Source of the DNA: Hyphomicrobiales bacterium
Lineage (GTDB): Bacteria; Pseudomonadota; Alphaproteobacteria; Rhizobiales; Xanthobacteraceae
Reading direction: 5' to 3'
Assembly (NCBI GenBank): GCA_019075925.1
Contig: JAGXAC010000003.1
Span: 1-47,985 of the forward strand
Length of the DNA: 47,985 nt
Shown in pieces: positions 18,222 to 28,952 of the stretch. A model generated the notes under the pieces. That model was not told where the DNA came from. It searched no databases and worked only from the letters and a program-made list of their open reading frames with translations. Positions within the stretch are counted from its first letter, which is position 1. The number at the start of each line of letters is the position of its first letter. The translations under genes were made by a program, and so were the position numbers.

Positions 18222-19421
18222 TCAGGGCCCTTTGGCGTCCGGCTCGGCGGGTCCGTCGTAGAGCCAGGCGAGGCAGTCGAACACGTGCGCTTCGTCCCAA
18301 TCGGCAACCGTCGCGTTGCGGACGTCGCGGGCAACCCCCTCGTCGAGATGGTAGAAGTCCCAGATTGCGCGCGACTCCAGCTGGACGCGCGCGGTGCGAA
18401 GCAGTCGAGCGGCCTCGAAACGGCGGAATGCGTCGGTGAAGTTGCCGTCCGTGGTGGCGATCATCGCGCCGAGACACCAGCCGTCTTCGATCGCCATGCC
18501 GGCGCCCTGCGCCAGCGACTGCAATGGCCCGTGCGCGGCGTCGCCGAGGAGGACGACGCGGCCCCGGTGCCAACGCCGAACCGGATCGCGGTCGGATACG
18601 GCGCGCCGCCACCGCATGTCGAACATGCCGATCAGCGAACGGGCGGCGAAGTGCACATTGCGGTAGGTGTGTTCAAGCTCTGCCCTATAGGCCGTCGGAT
18701 CGCCGCGTTCCGAGTGGGTAGCGGTGCGAAACACCGCCACGATGTTAAATTCCGTCCCGTGACGCAGCGGGTAATGCACAATGTGCAAGCCCGGCCCCGC
18801 CCACAGGGTAACATTGTCGCGCGGCAAGTCGGATTTCAACTGCGCCATGGGCACGATGGTACGAAACGCCACATAGCCGCTCGGACGCGGATCGCCGTCG
18901 CCGATCAGCCTGGCGCGAAACCAAGAACTCAGTCCGTCAGCCGCGACGAGCGCAGCGCCGGAAAACGCGTCGCCGTCCTTGGTTTCGACCGCAACCTTGT
19001 CGCCCCGATCTTCGAATCCGGTCACCATCGCGTCGGAAACAAGCTCGATGGCGCCGTTCTGACGGCAGGCGTCGAGCAGGATATGGTGCAGATCAATACG
19101 GTGCACGACGATGTAAGGATATTTGAACCGCGCGCGGAACGAGACGCCAGTCGGGATGCGAACAAGCTCTTTGGCGCTGAGTGCATCCATCATTGAAAGC
19201 GCCACCGGAAAATCGGCTATCGCCAACACCTTCTCGCTGAGGCCGAGCCGGTCGAAGGCATGGAAGACGTTGGGCCCGAACTGAATGCCGTAACCGATGG
19301 CGCCAAATTGCGACGCGCCTTCGAGGACGCGCGACGGCCAGCCGTAGCGCGCCAAGGCGAGTGCCGTGGTCAGCCCGCCGAGCCCGCCGCCGACAATGAG
19401 GATGGGGTCGCGCTTCGCCAT
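18222..19421 (-). CDS. FAD-dependent aromatic hydroxylase-type monooxygenase
   Basis: This is a group A flavoprotein monooxygenase related to salicylate and 3-hydroxybenzoate 6-hydroxylases, which hydroxylate aromatic rings with NAD(P)H and O2. In the 399-aa protein the FAD-binding GGGLGG is at 11-16, the DG motif AADGLSSWFR at 161-169 and the GD motif LLGDAAHGPL at 291-300, followed by GAGMAIEDG. It sits between murB (14 bp upstream) and ddl (81 bp downstream), on the same strand and with similar base composition. Such a gene is not a usual dcw member, and no peptidoglycan role is known for the family. Its substrate cannot be read from the sequence. Confidence 0.88.
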   Translation of the reverse strand: MAKRDPILIVGGGLGGLTTALALARYGWPSRVLEGASQFGAIGYGIQFGPNVFHAFDRLGLSEKVLAIADFPVALSMMDALSAKELVRIPTGVSFRARFKYPYIVVHRIDLHHILLDACRQNGAIELVSDAMVTGFEDRGDKVAVETKDGDAFSGAALVAADGLSSWFRARLIGDGDPRPSGYVAFRTIVPMAQLKSDLPRDNVTLWAGPGLHIVHYPLRHGTEFNIVAVFRTATHSERGDPTAYRAELEHTYRNVHFAARSLIGMFDMRWRRAVSDRDPVRRWHRGRVVLLGDAAHGPLQSLAQGAGMAIEDGWCLGAMIATTDGNFTDAFRRFEAARLLRTARVQLESRAIWDFYHLDEGVARDVRNATVADWDEAHVFDCLAWLYDGPAEPDAKGP

Positions 19422-19435
19422 CCGGAAAAACTACG

Positions 19436-20356
19436 CTATTTTGGAACTCCAATCCGCTTGATCTCCCATTCGAGATCGACGCCGGAATGGTCTTTCACCC
19501 GCCGCCGCACCGTTTCGCCGAGCATCTCGATGTCAGCGGCGGTTGCACGGCCCAGATTGACCATAAAATTGCAATGCATCTCCGAAACTTGTGCGTCGCC
19601 GACGCGCAGGCCTCGGCAGCCGGCGGCGTCGATCAGTTGCCAGGCTTTGTTCGCGCCGGGCGGATTCTTGAACGTGGAGCCGCCGGTGCGGCTCTTGATC
19701 GGCTGCGTGGCCTCGCGCCTTTCAGTGACCTTGTCCATTTCGGACGCGATTGCAGCCGGATCGCCGCGTTCGCCGCGCAATATCGCCTGCGTGAAGATGT
19801 AATCGTCCGGCACGCCGCAGTGACGGTACGCATAATGCATATCGGCATTGCCGAGCACATGGATACGGCCCGATCGATCGACTGCTCGCGCCTCGACTAG
19901 GATGTCCTTGGTCTCGCGGCCATAGGCGCCGCCGTTCATGCGCAATGCGCCGCCGATGGCGCCGGGAATGCCGCGCAAGAACGACAATCCGGCGATGCCC
20001 GCCTCTTGCGCCGCGCGCGCCACCTTGACGTCGGGCACCGCCGCGCCGACGCGAATGTCGGTGTTTTCCACGGCAATCTCGCCGAAGCCGCGCCCCAGCC
20101 TGATCACCAATCCGGGTACGCCGCCGTCACGAACAATGAGATTGGAGCCAAGTCCGATCGCGGTGACTGGAATCTCGCGCGACAGATGTGCCAGCAGGTA
20201 AGCGAGGTCCGCCTCGTCGTCCGGCATGAATAAAAGCTGCGCCGGGCCGCCGACGCGAAACCAGGTCAGCTCGGCAAGCGGCTGATTCGCCATAAGGCGC
20301 CCACGCAGGGCCGGCATTTCCGCGCGCAATTCCGCGGCGGTATCGGGAAAGCTCAT
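19436..20356 (-). CDS. murB: UDP-N-acetylenolpyruvoylglucosamine reductase MurB
   Basis: MurB reduces the enolpyruvyl group to give UDP-MurNAc, using FAD and NADPH. At 306 aa it matches the short type II family. Visible elements are the FAD-binding [12 protein letters not shown] (68-79), [22 protein letters not shown] (125-146), YAYRHC (175-180), GGSTFKNP (225-232, with catalytic Ser227) and [11 protein letters not shown] (257-267). Its ATG overlaps the stop of the amidotransferase gene by 4 nt. It is the last mur gene before the monooxygenase. Confidence 0.96.
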   Translation of the reverse strand: MSFPDTAAELRAEMPALRGRLMANQPLAELTWFRVGGPAQLLFMPDDEADLAYLLAHLSREIPVTAIGLGSNLIVRDGGVPGLVIRLGRGFGEIAVENTDIRVGAAVPDVKVARAAQEAGIAGLSFLRGIPGAIGGALRMNGGAYGRETKDILVEARAVDRSGRIHVLGNADMHYAYRHCGVPDDYIFTQAILRGERGDPAAIASEMDKVTERREATQPIKSRTGGSTFKNPPGANKAWQLIDAAGCRGLRVGDAQVSEMHCNFMVNLGRATAADIEMLGETVRRRVKDHSGVDLEWEIKRIGVPK

Positions 20357-21063
20357 ACAGCGGCTCCGACCGCCTTATCGAGCCACGCCCCCAGAATTTT
20401 TTGGCCGATCTCGCGGGTCGCCGGTCCAAGCGTGCGCGCCTGTTTGCGCAATTCGCGCGGATCGATGCCAGCCTTGGCGAGTTCGACGGTGTGTCCCACC
20501 AGCCAGCTTTCGAAGCGCGCCGGTTCGGTCTCCAGATGGAACTGCAAGGCGAGCTGGGCCGGCTTGCGCAAGAATGCCTGCACGGGACAATGCGGCGTCG
20601 ACGCCAGCCGCGCGCAGCCGTTCGGCAATTCGCAATTGTCGCCGTGCCAATGCAGGACCGGCGTGGCGCCGAGCGGAGCAAGCAGCGACTTTTGCCCGTC
20701 ACCGGTCAGGGTCAACGGCGCCCAGCCGATCTCTTTGACCGGGCCGGGCGCGACCTCGGCGTGGAGCGCCGCCGCCATCATCTGCGCACCAAGGCAAATG
20801 CCGAGGATCGGTTTGTCAGCCCGAATCCGCGCCGCCACCGCCGCGATCTCATCGGCAATAAAAGGATAGCTCGCCTGCTCATAAACCCCGATCGGACCGC
20901 CGAGCACGACGACGAGTTCGGGTTCCAGCAGCGTCGCCTCGGTGAACGGCTGAATCCCGGCATCGTGGAAGCGTACGCCATAGCCGCGCGCCGCCACCAC
21001 CGGCCCCAAGAGGCCGAGATCCTCGAAGGCGACGTGGCGCACCGCCAGACATTGTTTGATCAT
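20353..21063 (-). CDS. Class I glutamine amidotransferase (GMP-synthase-like)
   Basis: The 236-aa protein is a stand-alone class I glutamine amidotransferase, which releases ammonia from glutamine for a partner enzyme. The complete triad is visible: nucleophile Cys90 in GICLGAQ, with His176 and Glu178 in LQFHLE. The oxyanion segment [11 protein letters not shown] is at 52-62. It lacks any synthetase domain. It lies between murC (12 bp upstream) and murB (4-nt overlap), so it is translated within the peptidoglycan operon. GatD of Gram-positive MurT/GatD is also a glutaminase linked to the wall, but it belongs to the CobB/CobQ-like branch without the Glu. A wall role here is only suggested by context. 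Confidence 0.88.
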   Translation of the reverse strand: MIKQCLAVRHVAFEDLGLLGPVVAARGYGVRFHDAGIQPFTEATLLEPELVVVLGGPIGVYEQASYPFIADEIAAVAARIRADKPILGICLGAQMMAAALHAEVAPGPVKEIGWAPLTLTGDGQKSLLAPLGATPVLHWHGDNCELPNGCARLASTPHCPVQAFLRKPAQLALQFHLETEPARFESWLVGHTVELAKAGIDPRELRKQARTLGPATREIGQKILGAWLDKAVGAAV

Positions 21064-21075
21064 GCCAGAATAATC

Positions 21076-22482
21076 TCAACCCTTGGCTGCCGCCAATTCT
21101 CCCGGCAAAGCATAAGCCCATTGCGTGATCGATCCGGCACCGAGGCAGACGACATAGTCTCCCGCATGCGCCATGCCCGCGACAAGCCCGGCGAGTTTTT
21201 CCGGCGAGTCCAGCGCCACGACGTGGCGGTGGCCGTGATTGCGCAAGCCCTGTACCAGCGTATCGCGATCGATGCCGGGGATCGGCGCCTCACCCGCCGA
21301 ATAGACTGGCGCGACGATGACGGCGTCGGCATCGTTGAAGCATGTGCAGAACTGCTCGAACAAAGCGGCAAGCCGGGAATATCGATGCGGCTGCACCACA
21401 GCGATCACCTGGTCTTTGGTCGATTCGCGCGCAGCCTTCAGCACCGCCGCAATCTCGACCGGATGATGACCGTAATCGTCAATGACAGTCACTCCATTCC
21501 AGGCGCCGGTGCGAGTGAAGCGCCGCCGTACACCGCCGAAGCCGGCCAGCGCGTCGCGGATCACGTCGTCGGCAACGCCGAGTTCGCGCGCGACCGTGAT
21601 CGCCGCCGTGGCGTTGAGCGCGTTGTGACTGCCCGGCATCGGCAATGCCAGATTCTTGATTTCGCGCACGGATTGTCCGGTACGGTCGCGAAACGAAACA
21701 GTGAACAGCGACGCGCCGCCGGCATGCGAGACATCCAACAGCCGCACGTCGGCCTGCGGATTTTCGCCGTAAGTGATGATGCGATGATCGTCGATGCGGC
21801 CGACCAAGCTTTGCACCACCGGATGATCCGTGCACATCACCGAAAAGCCATAGAACGGCACATTCTCGACAAAGGCACGGAACGCGTCCTGCACTGCCTC
21901 AAAGCTCTTGAAATAGTCGAGATGCTCGGGATCGATGTTGGTCACGATGGCGATGTCGGCGGGCAGCTTGAGGAAGGTGCCGTCGGATTCGTCGGCTTCG
22001 ACCACCATCCAGTCGCCGGCGCCGAGCCGCGCATTGGTGCCGTAGGCGTTGATGATGCCGCCGTTGATCACGGTCGGATCGAAGCCGGCGGCGTCGAGGA
22101 GCGCCGCCACCATCGAGGTCGTGGTGGTCTTGCCGTGGGTACCGGCAATGGCGACGCAACTCTTGAGCCGCATCAGCTCGGCCAGCATCTCGGCGCGACG
22201 CACCACCGGTAACCGCTCCGCGCGCGCCGCAACCAGCTCGGGATTGTCGGATTTGATGGCCGAGGAGACGACAACGACTTCGGCGCCGGCAAGGTTGGCG
22301 GCAGCCTGACCGATGGCGATTTTCACGCCCTTTTCGCGCAAGCGTTTGACGTTGGCGTTCTCGGCCTGATCGGAGCCTTGCACCCGGTAGCCGAGATTGA
22401 CCATCACCTCGGCGATGCCGCTCATACCAATGCCGCCGATACCAACGAAATGCACCGGGCCGATGTCGAGCGGCAATTTCAT
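21076..22482 (-). CDS. murC: UDP-N-acetylmuramate--L-alanine ligase MurC
   Basis: MurC adds L-alanine to UDP-MurNAc. The start at 22482 ([17 protein letters not shown]) has AGGGAG 7 nt upstream and gives 468 aa. The open frame extends far upstream through murG, but that is a shadow. Motifs are the N-terminal [13 protein letters not shown] (14-26), the ATP loop GTHGKTT (114-120), [20 protein letters not shown] and [10 protein letters not shown]. The gene follows murG by 26 bp and precedes the amidotransferase by 12 bp. Confidence 0.97.
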   Translation of the reverse strand: MKLPLDIGPVHFVGIGGIGMSGIAEVMVNLGYRVQGSDQAENANVKRLREKGVKIAIGQAAANLAGAEVVVVSSAIKSDNPELVAARAERLPVVRRAEMLAELMRLKSCVAIAGTHGKTTTTSMVAALLDAAGFDPTVINGGIINAYGTNARLGAGDWMVVEADESDGTFLKLPADIAIVTNIDPEHLDYFKSFEAVQDAFRAFVENVPFYGFSVMCTDHPVVQSLVGRIDDHRIITYGENPQADVRLLDVSHAGGASLFTVSFRDRTGQSVREIKNLALPMPGSHNALNATAAITVARELGVADDVIRDALAGFGGVRRRFTRTGAWNGVTVIDDYGHHPVEIAAVLKAARESTKDQVIAVVQPHRYSRLAALFEQFCTCFNDADAVIVAPVYSAGEAPIPGIDRDTLVQGLRNHGHRHVVALDSPEKLAGLVAGMAHAGDYVVCLGAGSITQWAYALPGELAAAKG

Positions 22483-22508
22483 GTAAACTCCCTGAGCGCG
22501 GGCAGAAC

Positions 22509-23624
22509 CTACTTGTTTGCGCGATCCGCCGCCACCTTGAGCACCAGATCGGCAAGCCGCTCGGCAGCATCGAGACGACCGACCGATCGTGCAGCGGCAG
22601 CCATATCCACGAGCCGTTGCGGCGCCGCCGCCAGCGCGGCGAGTTCGGCCGCCAGGCGCCGGGGAGTAAAGTCTTCCTGCAGCAGCCGAATTGCGCCGCC
22701 TGCATCGGCCAACACACCGGCGTTGGCGCGTTGGTCCTGATCCAAAGCATGCGGCAACGGCACCAGCATGGCGGGCCGCCCAATCGCCGAAAGCTCGGCA
22801 ACGGTGGAAGCGCCGGAACGCGCGACGATCAAATGGCTCGCGGCGATCCGGGCCGGCAGATCGGCAAAGAAAGTGGCGACGTCCGCCGCAACCGAGAGTT
22901 CGCGATAGGCGTCGCTGACTCGCTTTAAATCTTCGTCCCGCGCCTGCTGTGCGATTGCAAACCGTCGGCGCAGACCGGGTTCCAGGAGCCCGATGGCAGC
23001 CGGCACGACGTCGGCCAGGATTCGCGCGCCCTGACTGCCGCCAAATACCAGGAGATGCAGTGTGCCGCCGAAGACCGGGTAAGCCGTTGCCGCCGCCGCG
23101 ACGACCGCCGGGCGCACCGGATTGCCGGTGAGCGTCGCCTTGGCCGCAAGTTGCGGCGCGGCGCGGAAAACATCTGGAAACGTCGTGGCGATTGCAGTGA
23201 CCCGCGGCGCCAGCAAACGATTGGCGCGCCCGATGACGGCATTGGCATCGTGCACGATGGTGGGAACGCCGCGCCACGCTGCCGCCAGCACCGGCGGCAC
23301 GGTCGGATAACCGCCGAAGCCGATCACCGCCGCAGGTTTCAGCCGGCCGATCAACGACCAGCTTTGCAAAAGCCCGGTACCAAGCCCCGCCGCGGTTCGC
23401 AGCAGCGCAACCGGATTGCGGCCGCGCATCGTCGCGCTCGCGACGATGTGGACGGCCTCGTCGGCGAACGCGCCTCCATAGCGTGCAGCGCGGCGGTCGG
23501 TGGCAAGATGAACGGGAATGCCGCGCTCAGCGAGCGCCGCGGCCAATGCCTCGGCGGGAAATAAATGGCCGCCCGTGCCGCCGGCCGCGACCAGGACCGG
23601 CGCCCGGCCCGCCGTCTGTGTCAC
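22509..23624 (-). CDS. murG: Lipid II synthase MurG
   Basis: MurG transfers GlcNAc from UDP-GlcNAc to lipid I at the inner face of the membrane. The 371-aa GT28 glycosyltransferase shows the first Gly-rich loop [14 protein letters not shown] (15-28), the second, [10 protein letters not shown], a third, FGGSQGAR, and the UDP-binding C-terminal segment [23 protein letters not shown]. The ATG overlaps the ftsW stop by 4 nt, coupling the two genes. Confidence 0.96.
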   Translation of the reverse strand: MTQTAGRAPVLVAAGGTGGHLFPAEALAAALAERGIPVHLATDRRAARYGGAFADEAVHIVASATMRGRNPVALLRTAAGLGTGLLQSWSLIGRLKPAAVIGFGGYPTVPPVLAAAWRGVPTIVHDANAVIGRANRLLAPRVTAIATTFPDVFRAAPQLAAKATLTGNPVRPAVVAAAATAYPVFGGTLHLLVFGGSQGARILADVVPAAIGLLEPGLRRRFAIAQQARDEDLKRVSDAYRELSVAADVATFFADLPARIAASHLIVARSGASTVAELSAIGRPAMLVPLPHALDQDQRANAGVLADAGGAIRLLQEDFTPRRLAAELAALAAAPQRLVDMAAAARSVGRLDAAERLADLVLKVAADRANK

Positions 23625-24766
23625 GCCGGGCTCGCAGCGAGGATGACCTCGCCGGCGAGTTTGGCGCGCGGCCGTTCACGCGTCAGCGCCATCAACATTC
23701 CCATGCCGTATGCGAGCGAGATCAGCGACGAACCGCCGTAGGAGATGAATGGCAGCGTCATACCCTTGGCCGGCATCAGATGCAGATTGACCGCCATATT
23801 GATCGCCGATTGCAACCCGAACAGGATAGCCAAGCCTGCGGCCGCGAAGCGGATGAATGAATCGTCGTTGCGCATCGCTTTGATCAAAGCGCGGATGACG
23901 ATGAACGCAAACAAAGCAACAAGAATAAGGCAAAGCGCCACGCCGAATTCCTCGGCAGCGACCGCGAATACGAAGTCGGTATGGCCTTCGGGCAGGATGC
24001 GCTTGATCGTGCCCTCGCCCGGACCGCGCCCGAACCAGCCGCCACGAATGAACGACTCCGTTGCGATATCGACGTTGAACGTGTCGCCCGATGACGGATC
24101 GAGGAACCGGTTGATACGCTGCGCCACATGCGGAACGGTGTAAAACGCCGCGACCAGGCCGACGCCGGCGGCGGCGCCCAGTCCGAGTACCCAGATAAAG
24201 CGCATGCCGGCCATATAGAACAGCGCGCCCCAAACCAGCGTAATCAGCATCGTCTGACCGAAGTCGGGCTGAAGGACCAACAGGCTGACGACGATGACCA
24301 GCAGCGCCAGCGCAACCGTGTTGGCCGGCATATCGGGACGCTTTCCGGATTCTGCGAACAGCCACGCGATGAGAACGACAAAAGCCGGCTTGAGGAATTC
24401 CGACGGCTGAATGTTAACGCCGAGGATGATGAGCCAGCGCCGCGCACCCTTGATCTCGGGACCGAAATACGGTGTCGCCGCCACCAGGATGAGACTGACG
24501 ATGAACACGACAAGCGCGACCTTGCGAATCTCGCGCGGCGACAGGAACGAGGTCGCGATCAACACCGCCGAGGCGGGAATGAGAAACAGCACCTGACGAT
24601 CGACGAAATGAAATGGGTCGAGGCCGATGCGCGCCGCGACCGGTGGACTTGCGGCCAGACAGAGCACGATGCCGCCCAGCATCAATGCACCGAGCGCCGC
24701 CAACGTCAGGCGGTCGATCGTCCGCCACCACTCGCTGATCAGCGTCGGTTGCGCGCGCGAAGTCAA
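23621..24766 (-). CDS. ftsW: Septal peptidoglycan polymerase FtsW
   Basis: FtsW is the SEDS-family glycosyltransferase that polymerises lipid II at the septum together with FtsI. The 381-aa protein is almost entirely hydrophobic with about ten membrane helices. Conserved pieces are GARRWLIILGVNIQPSEFLKPAF, QPDFGQTMLI, the extracellular WFGRGPGEGTIKRILPEGHTDFVFA loop and the C-terminal GMTLPFISYGGSSLISL. It lies 83 bp downstream of murD and overlaps murG. Confidence 0.96.
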   Translation of the reverse strand: MTSRAQPTLISEWWRTIDRLTLAALGALMLGGIVLCLAASPPVAARIGLDPFHFVDRQVLFLIPASAVLIATSFLSPREIRKVALVVFIVSLILVAATPYFGPEIKGARRWLIILGVNIQPSEFLKPAFVVLIAWLFAESGKRPDMPANTVALALLVIVVSLLVLQPDFGQTMLITLVWGALFYMAGMRFIWVLGLGAAAGVGLVAAFYTVPHVAQRINRFLDPSSGDTFNVDIATESFIRGGWFGRGPGEGTIKRILPEGHTDFVFAVAAEEFGVALCLILVALFAFIVIRALIKAMRNDDSFIRFAAAGLAILFGLQSAINMAVNLHLMPAKGMTLPFISYGGSSLISLAYGMGMLMALTRERPRAKLAGEVILAASPA

Positions 24767-24849
24767 TGCCGTTCGCCGTTACGGGCGTCCCTAGCGGAAA
24801 TCCCCGCTTAGTCCTGGCATTGGGATGGTTTCCAGGAGATTAAGAGCCG

Positions 24850-26241
24850 TTATTTTATGCCGGGTAATGCGCGGACCAGCGCCCGGAAGGCATCGCCGCG
24901 AATCTCGAAGTTCCGGTACTGGTCGAAAGACGCGCATGCGGGCGACAGGAGCACGACCGGCTCTTTGGCCGGAGAGGATTCGGCATCGCGGGCGGCGGAC
25001 GCCAGAGCCCGGTCGAGCGTGCCATCCATCTCGTGCGGCACCGTTGCGCCTAGCGTGGCGGCGAAATCGTTGGCCGCCTCGCCGATCAGGTAAGCCTTGC
25101 GGATCCGTGGAAAAAACGTCCGCAGCGATTCGATGCCGCCGGTCTTCGGTTTGCCGCCGGCAATCCAGAAAATCTCGTCGAAACAAGCGAGGGCCTGCGC
25201 CGCCGAGTCGGCATTGGTCGCTTTCGAGTCGTTGACGAACAAGACCTTTCCGCGCCGGCCCACCTGTTCCATCCGGTGCGCAAGACCTGGAAACGAGCGA
25301 AGGCCGGACTGGATCGCCGCCGGCGTCAGCCCAAGTGCGAGTGCCGCCGCCGAGGCGCAAGCGGCGTTTTGCGCGTTGTGTAGTCCGCGCAACGAGCCGA
25401 TGCCGCCGATCTCGGCGACCAGCGAGTCCTTGCCGGCGGCGGTCCGCACGATGCGCGCATTCTCGACATGGATGCCGTCACGCAAGACCTGCCGCACGGA
25501 GACGCGTGTGACGGGTTTGCCTGCTTGCTCGCGGCGTTGCGCGACGGCGCGGCACCAATCATCGTCAACGCCGACGATGGCAGTGCCGTCACCCGGTACG
25601 CCGGTGATCAGGCGTTCCTTGACCGCCGCGTAATGCCGCATCGTGCCGTGGCGATCGAGATGATCTTCACTGAGGTTGATCAGGATACCCACCGAAGGGT
25701 CGAGCGTGGGCGCGAGATCGATCTGGTAGGACGAGCACTCGATGACGTGAACCCGGCCAGCTTGCGGCGGCGCAAGCGAAAGGATCGCAGTGCCGATGTT
25801 ACCGCCCATTTGCGCATCCATGCCGACCGAATTGACCAGATGCGCCACCAGCGCCGTCGTCGTCGATTTGCCGTTAGTGCCGGTGATGGCGACGAAGGGC
25901 GCGCCGGGGGCACTGGCGCGGCGCTCGCGGCAGAACAATTCGACATCGCCGATCACCGCCACACCGGCGGTGTGGGCGAGTTGTACGCTCCAGTGCGGCG
26001 CCGGATGCGTGAGCGGAACGCCGGGCGCCAGAATGAGCGCCGTCAGTCTCGACCAATCGATGCGGCGTAAATCGGCGGTGCGGATTCCGGCGGCGCCGGC
26101 TTTCGCAACGCTCTGCGCATCGTCGTCATAGGCGACGACATCGGCACCGCCGGCAACGAGCGCGCTGGCACTGGCCAACCCGGAACCGCCCAGTCCGAAC
26201 ACGGCGACCCTTTGTCCGGCAAAGGTGGTAACGGGAATCAC
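24850..26241 (-). CDS. murD: UDP-N-acetylmuramoylalanine--D-glutamate ligase MurD
   Basis: MurD adds D-glutamate to UDP-MurNAc-L-Ala. I choose the GTG at 26241, giving the family-typical start [20 protein letters not shown] and 463 aa. The open frame runs on to an ATG at 26370, but those 43 codons are the palindromic repeat in the leader. An AGGGGA lies 15 nt before the GTG, slightly far. ATP loop GTNGKSTT is at 121-128; [23 protein letters not shown] and the C-terminal [19 protein letters not shown] are also visible. The repeat lies between this gene and mraY. Confidence 0.94.
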   Translation of the reverse strand: MIPVTTFAGQRVAVFGLGGSGLASASALVAGGADVVAYDDDAQSVAKAGAAGIRTADLRRIDWSRLTALILAPGVPLTHPAPHWSVQLAHTAGVAVIGDVELFCRERRASAPGAPFVAITGTNGKSTTTALVAHLVNSVGMDAQMGGNIGTAILSLAPPQAGRVHVIECSSYQIDLAPTLDPSVGILINLSEDHLDRHGTMRHYAAVKERLITGVPGDGTAIVGVDDDWCRAVAQRREQAGKPVTRVSVRQVLRDGIHVENARIVRTAAGKDSLVAEIGGIGSLRGLHNAQNAACASAAALALGLTPAAIQSGLRSFPGLAHRMEQVGRRGKVLFVNDSKATNADSAAQALACFDEIFWIAGGKPKTGGIESLRTFFPRIRKAYLIGEAANDFAATLGATVPHEMDGTLDRALASAARDAESSPAKEPVVLLSPACASFDQYRNFEIRGDAFRALVRALPGIK

Positions 26242-26255
26242 GACGCCAACAAATT

Positions 26256-26365
26256 TTCCCCTCCCCCTTGTGGGGAGGGGTTTTGGGTGGGGGCGGGGGC
26301 CGGCGGCGCGGAGAGAGAGGACAAGCCCCCTCCCCGTCTCTCCCCCACAAGGGGGAAGGGAGCCG
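26256..26365. repeat. Dispersed double-hairpin repeat between mraY and murD
   Basis: Two hairpins bound the element: CCCCTCCCC/GGGGAGGGG (26258-26266, 26272-26280) and TCCCCC/GGGGGA (26341-26346, 26351-26356), joined by a purine-rich GGGTGGGGGCGGGG segment. A similar element lies between pntAA and pntAB at 39105-39200. It sits in the leader of murD inside the operon. Confidence 0.7.
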
Positions 26366-26407
26366 CGCATCGCGCGCAGGCGCTCCGACGAAAACGCTCA
26401 GTAAAAA

Positions 26408-27493
26408 TCATCGCAGCTTTAACGTCGACAGCCCGGCCAGCGCGAGCACAACCGAGACGATCCAGAAACGAATGACGATCTGCGGCTCGGTCCAACCGAG
26501 CTGCTCGAAATGATGATGGATCGGCGCCATTTTGAACACGCGCTTGCCGGTGAGTTTGAACGAAACCACCTGCACGATCACCGACACGGCTTCGAGTACG
26601 AATAGGCCGCCAATCACCGCCAGCACGATCTCATGTTTGGTAGCTACCGCGATCGCGCCGATCAGGCCGCCGAGCGCCAGCGAGCCGGTATCGCCCATGA
26701 AGATCGAAGCAGGCGGCGCGTTGAACCAGAGAAAGCCGAGGCTCGCGCCCAGCACCGCACCGCACAGCACGGCAAGCTCGCCGGTACCGGCCACGTAGTG
26801 AATTTGCAGGTAATCGGCAAACACTGCGTTGCCGCAGAGATAGGCGATCATGCCGAAACTCGCCGCGGCGATCATCACCGGTACGATGGCGAGCCCGTCG
26901 AGGCCATCCGTCAGATTCACGGCGTTGCCGGCGCCGATCATGATGAAGATGCCGAACAGCACGTAGAACCAACCGAAGTTGATCACCAACTCCTTGAAGA
27001 ACGGAAAAACCAGCGAGGTCGAAAACGGCAGGTGTCCGAGTTCGACCATCGCCACGCAGGCGGCTGCGGCGATTGCTGCCTCGACCAGGACCCGGGTGCG
27101 GCCGGGAAACGCGTTGTGCGTTTGGCGTGTCACTTTGAGGTAATCATCATAAAAGCCGACCATCCCGAAACCGAGGGCCACCCACAACACCACCCACACA
27201 TAGGGGTTGGTCGGATTGGCCCAGAGCAGGGTCGAGACGAGCATGCCGGCCAGGATCATCAGCCCTCCCATGGTTGGCGTTCCGGCTTTGCTGACAATGT
27301 GCGACTGCGGGCCGTCAGTGCGGATCGGCTGGCCCTTGCCTTGCAGCGAGCGCAGACGCTCGATGATCCAAGGCCCGAACAGAAAAACGAAAAGGAGCGC
27401 GGTGATGACCGCGCCGCCGGTGCGAAAGGTAATGTAGCGAAAGACGTTGAGGACAGTGAGCTTGTCCGACAGATCGACCAACCAGTAGAGCAT
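26408..27493 (-). CDS. mraY: Phospho-N-acetylmuramoyl-pentapeptide-transferase MraY
   Basis: MraY transfers phospho-MurNAc-pentapeptide to undecaprenyl phosphate to form lipid I. The ATG at 27493 ([24 protein letters not shown]) is the family start and gives 361 aa with about ten membrane helices. Conserved motifs are [14 protein letters not shown] with the active-site Asp pair, [36 protein letters not shown] and the HHHFEQLGW loop near the C-terminus. It begins 4 bp after the murF stop codon, with GAGG just upstream inside murF. Confidence 0.97.
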   Translation of the reverse strand: MLYWLVDLSDKLTVLNVFRYITFRTGGAVITALLFVFLFGPWIIERLRSLQGKGQPIRTDGPQSHIVSKAGTPTMGGLMILAGMLVSTLLWANPTNPYVWVVLWVALGFGMVGFYDDYLKVTRQTHNAFPGRTRVLVEAAIAAAACVAMVELGHLPFSTSLVFPFFKELVINFGWFYVLFGIFIMIGAGNAVNLTDGLDGLAIVPVMIAAASFGMIAYLCGNAVFADYLQIHYVAGTGELAVLCGAVLGASLGFLWFNAPPASIFMGDTGSLALGGLIGAIAVATKHEIVLAVIGGLFVLEAVSVIVQVVSFKLTGKRVFKMAPIHHHFEQLGWTEPQIVIRFWIVSVVLALAGLSTLKLR

Positions 27494-27497
27494 CGCC

Positions 27498-28952
27498 TCA
27501 ACCTTGTGCGGGCGCAGTTTGCAGCTTTTCACGACCCGAAGAGTCTCGGTGCAAGCGTTGCAGCGCCTTGACAATCGGTGCCATGCGGGAACCCAGCGAG
27601 CCCTTGACCATGACGGCATCGCCGGCACGGATCGCAGACAAGACCTGGGTTTCGAGCGCGGCCGCGTCCACTGCATAGCCGCCGCGGCGGCTGGCGGGAA
27701 GAGCCTGCCACAGCGCCTTCATCAGCGGCCCGCAGCAGAACACCAAATCGACGCCGTTGGCGAGCACCGGTTCCAGCAGCCCCCGATGCAGCGCCCGCGC
27801 CCGCCGCCCAAGCTCAAGCATGTCGCCGAGCACGGCGATGCGACGGCCGCGCGGGCCGATGGTCGTCTGCCCGAGCAAGGCGAGCGCTGCCGCAACGGAG
27901 GTCGGGTTGGCGTTGTAGCTTTCATCGATAACGCGAGCGCTACCGCCAGGCAGATCAATCTCGACGATGACGCCGCGTCCGCCGACCGGTTTGAATTCCG
28001 CCAGCGCCAGCGCCGCAAGGGCCAAATCGGCGCCGACCAGTACGGCGGTCGCCAGGACTGCCAGCGAATTATCGACCAGGTGGCGGCCCGGCGCGCCGAT
28101 CTTGTAGGTCAACTCGGTGCCGAAAATATCCGCTTGAACGGTGGAGCAATCCGGATGCAATGCGCATTTGATCAAGCGGGCGTCAGCGCTTGAATGTTGG
28201 CCGAAGCTGACGATGCGCGATACTCCGGCTTCGTCCGCGCGGCGTTTGAGGCGAGCGAATTGCGAATTATCGCGATTGAGGACCGCGGCACCGCCGGGCT
28301 CAAGGCCGAGAAAAATCTCGGCCTTGGCGTCGGCAATTTTGGCGAGCGTACCGAAAAACTCCAGATGCACGGGCGCCACCGACGTAATCAACGCCACGTG
28401 CGGACGCACGAGCCGCGTCAGCGGCGTGATTTCGCCAGCGTGATTCATTCCGATCTCGAAGACCGCGTAGAGCGCCCTTGCCGGGCAGCGTGCGAGCGAG
28501 AGCGGCACGCCCCAGTGGTTGTTGTAGGAAGCGACCGAGGCATGCGTCTCACCGTCTTTTGCCAGCGCTAGCCGCAACGCTTCCTTGGTTCCGGTTTTGC
28601 CGACCGAACCGGTCACGGCAATCACCTTCGCATCGGTGCGGGCTCGCGCCGCTGCCGCAAGCGCGCGCAGTGCCGCCAGCACATCGGGCACGACCAAGAG
28701 CGGCGCACCGCTCGGCAGCTCGACACCCCTGTCGGCGGCGACGACGGCGACGGCGGCGCCCGCTGCAAGCGCGCCGGGAACAAAATCGTGGCCGTCGCGA
28801 TGGTCGCCCTTAATGGCAAAAAAAGCGTGGTCGCGGCCGACGGTGCGGCTGTCGATGGAAATGCCCGACACGCCAGCCGGCAGTGCGCCTTGCCGCTCGG
28901 CGCCCATTGCCGCCGCCATTGCGTCGACGGTCCACAGCGCGGGCGCGCTCAT
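27498..28952 (-). CDS. murF: UDP-MurNAc-tripeptide--D-Ala-D-Ala ligase MurF
   Basis: MurF adds the D-Ala-D-Ala dipeptide supplied by Ddl. The 484-aa protein has the N-terminal [20 protein letters not shown] (31-50), the ATP loop [11 protein letters not shown] (114-124), [23 protein letters not shown] and [10 protein letters not shown]. Its ATG overlaps the murE stop by 4 nt. The mraY ATG follows 4 bp after its stop, so the three genes are tightly coupled. Confidence 0.96.
   Translation of the reverse strand: MSAPALWTVDAMAAAMGAERQGALPAGVSGISIDSRTVGRDHAFFAIKGDHRDGHDFVPGALAAGAAVAVVAADRGVELPSGAPLLVVPDVLAALRALAAAARARTDAKVIAVTGSVGKTGTKEALRLALAKDGETHASVASYNNHWGVPLSLARCPARALYAVFEIGMNHAGEITPLTRLVRPHVALITSVAPVHLEFFGTLAKIADAKAEIFLGLEPGGAAVLNRDNSQFARLKRRADEAGVSRIVSFGQHSSADARLIKCALHPDCSTVQADIFGTELTYKIGAPGRHLVDNSLAVLATAVLVGADLALAALALAEFKPVGGRGVIVEIDLPGGSARVIDESYNANPTSVAAALALLGQTTIGPRGRRIAVLGDMLELGRRARALHRGLLEPVLANGVDLVFCCGPLMKALWQALPASRRGGYAVDAAALETQVLSAIRAGDAVMVKGSLGSRMAPIVKALQRLHRDSSGREKLQTAPAQG

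Noticed and set aside
20401-22212. 603-codon open frame on the plus strand, antisense to the amidotransferase and murC
   Set aside because: It crosses two real genes and has no recognisable domain.
22483-23277. N-terminal extension of MurC through murG
   Set aside because: The open frame happens to continue, but MurC similarity and a good ribosome site begin at 22482.
26212-26475. Possible small gene in the mraY-murD gap
   Set aside because: The translation is of the palindromic G/C-tract repeat and overlaps both real genes.
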